From Plakobranchus ocellatus (taxonomy: Eukaryota; Mollusca; Gastropoda; Plakobranchidae): 20,998 nucleotides of DNA. The stretch is taken from contig BLXT01003909.1 in the NCBI GenBank assembly GCA_019648995.1, forward strand, positions 806,837 through 827,834, given 5' to 3'. A program made the position numbers and the translations under genes. Shown here piece by piece: positions 10,229 through 19,200 of this stretch (its first letter is position 1; every line of letters starts with the position of its first letter). The notes beneath the pieces are model-generated. The model saw only the letters and a list, made by a program, of their open reading frames with translations. It ran no database searches and was not told the DNA's origin.

Positions 10229-11164
10229 GGAGTTAATGCATATTCGCAGACTACTTATCAAATCAGATGCAAATGAGTGCAAATCAGGTTCAGAATTACT
10301 ACTAACAGTGTGTTTAAGTTTTATCGTTCCTTCTTAAAAAAACAAAAACAAAATATTTAATTAGGCCCATGCATTTGTGATTTAGCACATGAAGGAGAAA
10401 CAAGGTGGAGGTGAAGAGCAATTAAGGAATGAAGCGATTGCAAAATTGACCAATTAAGTCTCAACTCGTGTGATTTGATTGGGCATGAGGATGTGGTTGG
10501 TTAGAGGAATGCAATATAGAATTGAAAGTAAAGCCTATATCACACCTCGATAAATCTTTCTTTAATATTAGACTAAGGGATGTTGGTACGGAAATATGAA
10601 TGATGAGTAAAATAGATTCTTTCGCACTACTAAGAGGCAACATTTCTGTCCTGACAAGTTATGAACCGTTGCAAACTTAAGATGACTGGAGACTCTCTTT
10701 AATCAGAAAGAAATGGAATACCCTCAGCACTAAAGTGAAACTGCTTTGAAATTTGACTTCATGAAGTTTCATTCACCTGGATGCTCATTGATCTGGTTTT
10801 GTTTATGCCAAATATACACTCTTTCTCTTCTTGATCACCCTCCTCTTTCCCCATTTTTTCCACCCATTTCGTTTTTTAAAAAAGGCAATGTGATATTTCG
10901 TTTTACCGTGACACTATATTTGATGCTTAAAATATTTTTTAAAAGTTCTGACATGAATAGAGGGGGAATATCAAATTTTGTTGGTTTTTTTGTCACCGAC
11001 TTTATACCATCATCATCAGCAACCTACTTTTAAAGATGAGTCCAAAATAAGATTCTCCCGTCAGACTTTGATCGAACTCATTTTTTGCTATACAGCTCAA
11101 AGAAAGAGAATTTTGGTAAAATTGACCAACTTTAGAGTAACCATCCTTGGCTTAAAAAAAAAAA

Positions 11165-11423
11165 ATTCCAGATTTGAATGATCTGATCTTAATTTTAGTT
11201 CAGGGAGGGATTTGGGATGATTGGTAAGTGATGATCTTTGGAAGCATAATAGATGAAGTCATCTCTTCCCTAAACCCTGTTGAAACTTTTTAATGTTCTA
11301 GATTTGAATTATCCATCCTCAACTTTAGTTCAGGGAGGGATTTGGAATGATTGTCAAGTGATGATCTTTGGAACCATAATAGGTGAAGTCACCTTTCCCT
11401 TTAACCTTGTTAAAATTTTTATT
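11165..11423 (+). repeat. Two-copy tandem duplication, period about 130 bp
   Basis: agatttgaatgatc (11170) and agatttgaattatc (11300) lead into tagttcagggagggatttgg, an aatgattg-like stretch, caagtgatgatctttggaa, cataata(g)gtgaagtca and a (g/c)tttaac..tgtt end. Few differences; the most similar pair in the window by eye. Confidence 0.92.
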
Positions 11424-12064
11424 TTAGACTGCCAGTTCTAATAAATAAAAATGCATGACAGTTTTTTTTTTTCAAAACCTGTTAAATCTGCATTTTTAAA
11501 TAGCTTGCTGACTAAAACATACCTTGGGTATTGTGCTGTTGTCGTATAATAGTCTTTTGAAAAATAGGGTAAGGGTTATTGTTGTTATAACCTGATATTA
11601 TCAAATAATACGAGATATCTCAAAATGATAATTAAAGGGCTTAATAGATGCCTCTATTGTTGATGGATGATGCATTGTCACCACAAAATGAACATTATGA
11701 AGCAAGCAATTAAAACGTTAGAAAGTATGCCATTGCAACCACTTTTCATTTTTATACTAAATTTCTTTCATAACATTTCGATAAGGCTTAAGGTTTTGAT
11801 ACAATTGTTTCACTATGGAAAAAGCCCTTTGTGATGCACTGAAATATGTTCATATGATAACTCTGAACATTTTTGCTACTAGCCTCTCTCTGATGGTGTC
11901 ACTACACTTGCGCAGATTGGATTATACTATTCTATAAAAAAAAGTAAAGGTTCTATGTTCACTCATTGCTTGAAACATTCACGCATGAAAGAAATGCCAA
12001 CAGGAACCATTAATATATAAATATATTGTGGTAAGTTACAAAAAGTGAAAAGAAAGGCAGGAAT

Positions 12065-13081
12065 CCAGGAATTTAAAAATTTGATGTCTTTATTAAGAAA
12101 AAAAAAAAGACAAAAATTAATTTGATGTTATAAAGACTTGCAAGATCTTAGCAAATTTGTCTTCTCTAAAAACAATTAAAAATGATCAGACAGTAATTCC
12201 ACCCTTGAGCATTTTGACGAAGCACTGTACATTCTATAAAAAATATTTTCCCAACATTTAAAGTCTTATAAATCATAGCAATACTAAATGTAAAGGTTTA
12301 TAATTAAAAAAAAAAAAACAAAACACATTTTAAAGATCAATCCAATTGCTCCTCACTCAATCTCAAAATTTCCTTTCCTTTTTTGCCTATTTTTCTCACC
12401 AACACTCCTCTCCCAGAAAAAGGGTTATAATGTTTTGTCAATCACACAATGAAATATGTCTCTATCAAAGTGTAATAATGACAGCAATGACATGTCTTTG
12501 AATATTTCAATTGCTTTGAAATTTTGCTTTTTCAACATCTGGTAATTACCATAATTTTTTCCTCTTATCTTTTCCATTTCACTCACACTGACGAAAAGTT
12601 ATAATGTAAAAAATTCATCAAAGCAAACACTAAAAATTGACTTTTGATCAAAAGCATTGACCATGTGTGAACATAAGACTATCTGTCTGGTGTGCTTTTA
12701 CAGTCATTCTCACTACAATCTTAGGCAAGATGAATTACAATCTCCTAGACAAAATATTGCACAGTAGCCAAATGCATGAATTGAAAGACATTGAAAATCT
12801 AAAATATTTTTACATTTTTCATTTCTCAAAAAAGATCACAGTTCAAAACCAATATGACACCTGATAAAAAATAATAATTATTCCATGTTACATTTCAAAA
12901 CATAAGAATATGCAGATCTACTATAGACATGACTTAGAAACTCCATTCAAAATTTTTTTTTGTCCCCTTTAAAAGTAAATACATATTTTTCTTGCCAATG
13001 CTTCTCAGCCAAAAGAATTTGCATGCATAATCAATGGTATATTCCAAAACAAAATTTTTCAAATCAATTTTTAAGCTATCA
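12065..13081 (-). other. Probable cdc25 3'UTR
   Basis: About 1 kb of AT-rich sequence between the cdc25 stop and the only good minus-strand AATAAA (12089-12094). Open stretches here look incidental and no domain was recognised. Two segments (near 12390 and 12984 on +) share a vague pyrimidine-rich pattern but are too diverged to call as repeats by eye. Confidence 0.5.
12089..12094 (-). terminator. Candidate poly(A) signal AATAAA for cdc25
   Basis: Read on the minus strand this is CTTAATAAAGAC, about 990 bases after the cdc25 stop. About 35 bases further on a T-rich stretch (tttcttttcactttttgt) fits a downstream cleavage element. Confidence 0.5.
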
Positions 13082-13204
13082 TCATTTGGATAGACCATTC
13101 CTTTCTCCAGCTGTCCAAGTTTTTGCCTTGGCCCTAAAGTGTTTCAAGTCATTGATGTAACTTTCATCAGCCATTGGAATGTAGGCAGAGGGGACACAAA
13201 GATG
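13082..13204 (-). CDS. cdc25: cdc25 terminal coding exon
   Basis: The acceptor tatttattttttag|cat opens 40 codons plus TGA (13084-13082). It encodes HLCVPSAYIPMADESYINDL and KHFRAKAKTWTAGERNGLSK, aligning with the C-terminal CDC25 segment (LCEP.SYRPM...FRxKxKTW). Phase 0 at the junction joins ...FFTNHP to HLCVPSAY. The protein ends soon after the KTW motif, without the longer basic tail of vertebrate CDC25A. Confidence 0.93.
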   Translation of the reverse strand, partial: HLCVPSAYIPMADESYINDLKHFRAKAKTWTAGERNGLSK

Positions 13205-16200
13205 CTAAAAAATAAATACAAGAAAATGCATTTTAAAGATATAAGCATGCAAAATAGAAAAGAAAAACAAGGAAATACTTTGGAACAAAAAAAAACCCAA
13301 CAAAAAAAAAAAAACATAACATATTCTTTCATTCACCAATGTTTACAATGTGTACCTTGCAATGTTTATGTCCATACAATTACTATAGTTTCTCTTTGCA
13401 GTGACCCAAAAGATATCAACTTTCCCCTCTTTATTTTTCAAAATGACAAATCAAAAAGGCACAGAAACAAACAAGATGAAGAGGCAAAAAGCCAAAAATC
13501 ACTAAAAAATACATAGGATAAAAACTGTTACAATAATAATCAGTTTATTAAGAAGAAACACTGAAGCACAAATGACTGAGGTAAACAAAGTATATGAAAA
13601 GGCATTATTGTATCAAATAACCTCAAGTCAAAGTGTAAAAATAAAAGGTATACAAGTTTAACTCACAGGGTGGTTGGTAAAAAATTCTTTGTATCCCAAG
13701 TGGAGGACATACATTTCAGGAAAAGTTAGCTGAGGATACTGGTGAATATTCATCTGTCTATCCAATTTCCGAAGCTGTCGTAACCTGTTTAAGAATATTA
13801 AAAGAATCGAAAATAAGTTGTACAAAGACACTTGGCTCTTTATAAGTTTTGTTTGAAAACATTAAAATTGTAACTGTGGGAATGAGTAAAGTAAAACGTT
13901 GCCAGAGATAAACCTTTAGTAATGTGTTTTAGGACCTGCCCTAATGAATCAACGTCAATTTTGACAGGTTTGAGGACAAAAAAATTTTTTCCACATTAAA
14001 TTTTTTTTTTTTTGTTTAAAGCAAAAGAATAATTTAAAAAGAAAAAAAAAAAGATACCTACATCTTTGCACCCACTCAACATTACTACCCAGTTCTCACA
14101 TTGTATCTGTCACATTTAAATAAAAATAAGACAATCATAGAATTTTTAAAAGATTTCAATTTCTTGTGAATGCATTAAACTAACATGGATACATAGAATA
14201 TGACTATATACATAGATACTTTTAGCATTGTAAACTTAAATAGCGATCTTACAAGCCAGGCCCACGTTGACTTGAGAATTCACAGTGAAAGATAAGGATG
14301 TGAGTTTTTGGCTTTTCTCCTGTGATCTTTAGCACCTCTTTTTTAAGGAACTTATCAATATCCTCCTCTGTATACAGATTTATTGCACCCTGAAAAAAAT
14401 TGAAGGGAGACAAAAAAAACTAACAGAAATTATCAAGAAGAACACAATAAATCCAGTTTTACTTGATAAAAGAGAGCTTATATTTTTTTCTTTATTCAGA
14501 AGTCTGCCTTGAATTTATACTGCAGTAAAAAAACTCAATAGCTAAAGCCCAAAAACTACCTCAAATTTCTTGTAAATTGAATAGCTTAATACATAAGATT
14601 TTTCCCTGTTTGGTGAAGAAGGTAACACTATAAATGGCATTTAAAAATGTCCTGTTATTACTTTCAACCTCAATGTCATTCAACTCTTATAAGCAATACT
14701 AATCTATGAAAAAAGAAGTTGGGATCCATTCCTCTTTAATGCGAATTATGAAATTTTTACAGCATATTCACGACCTCCAAAGCTTACAGGAAACACCGTG
14801 ATAAAATATAAAAATCTAGACAATCTGTAACATGTTTCTACTAGATCAGCTAGAAAAAGACTTTTTGTGATGAATGGAATTCAAGTAAATATTTCATGTT
14901 TCAAAATAGCTGCAAAACTAAGAGCTGAAACCTCGTGAATGAGGAAGACTGCAAAAGTATATTTGAATCGGATTTAACAAATCTTTATCCTGATGAGGAA
15001 AGATCCTTATTTTTGCATTATAGCCACGCCTGCACAATTAAAATTACATACATGGTTTAAAGCTTTGAAAGAATCGATGCTCAACCCATTAACAATAGTT
15101 TGCTTAAAAATAATCAAAGGTTATCTATAATCTAAGAATCAGCCAAAGTTTCAGCACATTTGATAAAAAAAGGTCAGAGAATTAAAGCAAACAAGTCTAC
15201 TATGTATTTGATTACTAGATAAAAATACTTAGTCACATGCTTGACCAATGGAGGCAATTTTCGCCATACAAGATTCTCACAGAATTTAGGAGACTTCAAA
15301 CTATGATTAAAGCGATGTTACTCCTAAATTAAAGACCCAGATCTTTCTATCTGAAAAAACTTTCCAGATTCTATGACATCGCTTAGCTCTATCTACATTT
15401 CCTTTTCTCACCAATAGTGTGTCATGTACAGTGTTACCAAAAAGAAACAAAGCAAGGGAGAAGATACCAACCTTTATGTGGCCACCCTTATATTCATAAG
15501 GGTATCTACAATCAATGACTGTCAGCTTGTCAAACTTGTCATCAAAACCATGATTTAGGAGGTGCGCCATCTAGTTATAATTCAAGTGCAACATTAGATC
15601 ACTTATATGTCACTATCTAAACATTTTTTAAAAAAAAATTCAAATCATGAATGTTACTCAACTTAAACTGAATTTAGAAAATACAATTTTTACTTTTTCA
15701 CAATGCACATTTCAAAAAATCGACAGTTGCGATTCAAATTAAAAACAGTCAAGGAGTCTGTAAGAACTGAAACACATCCAGTAACAATTATAAATTGTCA
15801 TTTTAATTTTAGAAAAACACCCCCGATGACTTTTAATTAACAAAAGAAAAAAGTGTACTTTTTCAAGAAACTGAAAATGCATTTGGGTCCATGAAATCTG
15901 AAAAGTGCTAAAAGTATACACGTATGAACTTTAAAAAAAAAAACATATATGAAAATATTTAAGATTAAAAAGATGGTGTGATTGAAAAGAAAAATTACAC
16001 AAATGCTTACTGTTTCATGACTTATGTTCTTCAGATCACTGTGCTTCCCAGTTATTACAGGCAGACAATGTTCCTGGTTTTATGAGGAAAAAATTCATAA
16101 GTATTTCAAAACCACAAAATCACACATTGCGGAAAATAATTTTTCTGGGGTCATTAATTGTTGAAGACCTTCTTAAGATTTTAATACAGCAAATTAAGCT

Positions 16201-19200
16201 TCCTCTTTAGATACTCTGTCTGAAACAGGCATTGGCGATCTTGGTCCTCCACTCAAACCTCTTCTCTATGAACCTTATAAGGCTATTGATGCTTCTAATT
16301 AGGTAAATTAAAAAAAAAAATTGAACTATTCTAGATTACAAGATTAATGCATAAAAAGTGATATAAAAGTTATATGTTTCAACATTAAATCTCTGAATGA
16401 AATGAAAGAACAAAGCAGCCCATGTTATACCCTAGAGCAGTCACCAATCACATCAGGAGACTGAAGAACATCAACTGCAACTTTAATTCTTTCATGATCA
16501 GATGATTCACCAGGCTTGGAAGGCCCCTCCAAAGGAGATTTTGCTTCCTCTGCCTCCTTCACCAGTGGACTTGTAGTTGCTTCTTTAATCCGACCAAGTT
16601 TAAGTTCTTTCGGCCGTTTTGTAAGTCTTGTCTACCATTCACATAGAAAATAGAGGAAGTCAAAAATTGTTTTCATTGACACTAAAGCTTACTAATTTAG
16701 CATTTTGGGATGGCGAAGAAGGAAACAAACGAACAATGACAACAAAAAACCCACTACATTTAAAAGTCTTTTATCATACAAAAAATGTTAATATAATTTA
16801 ATAACTAATCATGCTCTACATTGTCTTTTGACATAAGGGATATAATCTTCTTAGTTTTCTGTGTTGCACCATGTTTATTTCTTTGGTGATCTTTTCTTTT
16901 CCCTGTTGGGAAGCCTTGCACACTTAAAAAATGTTATCTATGGTTTCTGCAAGTTTCAGAAAGAACTACACTAACCATTAATATCCACAATGTAGCTCAG
17001 CAGCTATCACAACTTTTATTTCAGATCAAAAAACATCATAACCATGTAAACTAGTGTAAGCAAAGGTGTCATTTTCTTTCTCCATTTTAGAAAGGCAGAT
17101 AGCAGCATGGGCTTGAAATAGAATCTCAGAATCCCAAACCCTTTTAAAAAAAAAGAAATTTAATTCTTTAAGGTTTTTTAAACTATAGCTAATAATTTTT
17201 TCATTGGAGGTCAATGCTGATGCGGCCATGCGCGATAGAGCTTCATTTTTTAGAGTTCTTAAAACCATAACTAATAAATTTTCGATTGGAGGGCCAATAT
17301 TGATGTGGCTATGAGCCATAGGGATAATGAGATTCCTCTTTGTGGCCTTGACTTTAGCTAAAAAAAAACATAAACAAAAATCAGTATGGATGTATACAAG
17401 AAAAAAAAATGTTCAGATCGTGCACTATACATGTACTTCTGCATTTGTGCAAAAACTACAATTGATATGTTGTTTTATGCAAATTCACCTGAGCCTTAAA
17501 ACATGCACAGTATGTTTTAAATCATGAGGAATTTAAGCATGAGCTCCATTTTGTTTTTTTTCAAATCAGGTAACAATTCTCACTTACAGTTTCCAGCCCA
17601 GTTTGTCTAGTTGGTTTTTGTATTATAGCCAGTCCACAACAAGGTGATCTCATTCTTTCAGGCCCTCCATCAGGCCAGGGTGCCGGTGGCGGGGCTCTAA
17701 TCCGCAACAGGAGGATCCCTGCAGATAGCAGGGCCGATTCGCTATCCACTATGCCACCCATGCCCCATAGCTTGTCTAGATAGATTTACTGAATTAAATG
17801 TCTTAAGGCAACATTTGTTGATTAATTTAATAAAATGTTTGAATTATATTTCGTAAAAGTGGAAATCTATAAATATGAAAACCATGTCACACAAAATGCT
17901 AACTGACTTTTCCCCTATGTAAACACATTTAAACTGCTTTACAAGCAATATCAATTTATACTTAGCTTTTTAATTAGTAGGCCAAAGATAAAAAATCAAA
18001 GGCAATCAAAACTAAGCTGTAAACTTACTTGTTTTGGGGCTCCTGTTTCCACACTTGCTGGCCTTTTGAAAACTTGCTTAAAAGCATTTGGTGGTGTGTT
18101 TGACATATCAAATAATCGTTTGCGCATCTCTAGAGATCTACATCTTCTTAGGTTTGGTTTCTCTTGTCTCTTTAAAAAGTTCTGCTCATACAATCAATAA
18201 CGAAGCCACAATTATTAAAGCAATATCATCAATTACTATTTAAATTGGATCAAAACTTATTTATATTTGCTCTAAAGACTGAAATTGAAAGCCTACTTAA
18301 AAAAAAGAAAAACCCATTAAACTTGGAAGATCACCATTTAGCTAATTCCATGATCATTTTTGATTCATTTTTCATTTAGCAGTGAGATTTGGGATAAGAA
18401 AATAATTAACATACATGTGTAACTTTATATGTGAATCGACCAAAACTTTGAAGAGATTGTGAATCATTCTCTTTTGTTACTGTTCATAAAATCGTAGAGG
18501 TTCCCAAAGACCGGAGAGGAACCAGCTACTATCTCTTAAGCAAAATTTTCTGCATTCACAGACATCATCCATATAGAGCAAGCAGATACCAGGGAGGGAA
18601 GTTCATACACTGATCAAATTTTCATTACCCTTATTGCAGTCTCCATACTTAAGTTTCTGCTCGTCAGCATGGATTTCATTTATTTATTTATTTTTTTTTG
18701 GAATGTATCTTTGCCTTTATAACTATTCTTTTCTATTTCACTTGTGCTCTTATTTTTCTACATTTTTTTGCTTTCTAAATAACAGTATCTGAAAGTTTTT
18801 GAACTTTTTCACCAGGTTCTCTATTAAAACTATCATTTGCATACTTGAGAATCAAGATTTTATAAATTTACTTTTAAGACAGTAATATCCTCTAGTTCCT
18901 CAAGATTATTTTGCCATACTCTAAAACAATTTGGGCAAGAGAATAATTTGAATATCTTTAATTCAAAGTTTTGATCCATACACATGCAATTCAAATTGTA
19001 TTTCCACCGTACTTACATCATCGCTAGATTCACCAGGACTTTCTTGTACATCAATAGCATCCAGCATAGCTTTAAATTCAGAGGATGGAGAACCAGGACT
19101 TTTTGTGAAGACTTCTGAAGGAAGCATATCAGGACTACCTGCCAGTACTGTACTTTCATATTCGTGGCTTTGTTCTTTACTAGGAAATGTCTCTGCTGCA

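Larger units (their letters stand above)
9681..12064. other. Spacer between the convergent clarin and cdc25 genes
   Basis: No gene recognised on either strand. It contains a three-copy minisatellite (10114-10228) and a 130-bp two-copy tandem duplication (11165-11423), otherwise AT-rich unique-looking sequence. The longest open stretches (about 60-95 codons) have no recognisable domain and many begin at non-ATG codons. Confidence 0.6.
16632..18028 (-). other. cdc25 intron with inserted repeats
   Basis: A 1397-bp phase-0 intron, donor caa|gtaagtt. It carries a tRNA-related SINE-like element in minus orientation (17549-17765) and a diverged two-copy tandem repeat (about 17165-17319). The remainder is AT-rich. 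Confidence 0.8.

Noticed and set aside
12390..13026. Possible repeats in the cdc25 3'UTR (tatttttctcaccaacactcctct versus tatttttcttgccaatgcttctca)
   Set aside because: They are too diverged and pyrimidine-biased to separate from chance by eye.
15472..15570. ATG at 15570 as a cdc25 start
   Set aside because: Although an ATG directly follows the acceptor, the protein continues upstream in frame through IGDCS..GKHSDLKNISHET, so this Met is internal.
17685..17759. Functional tRNA gene
   Set aside because: The B box is decayed, the position after the anticodon is a pyrimidine, the variable region is odd, and a SINE-type body follows.
17561..17761. Open minus-strand frame through the SINE ending at a strong donor (act|gtaagtgag), a possible cassette exon of cdc25
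   Set aside because: The donor would be phase 0 like its neighbours, but I found no good acceptor that keeps the frame: the ones seen lead to stops or lack a pyrimidine tract. The main exons join in frame without it.
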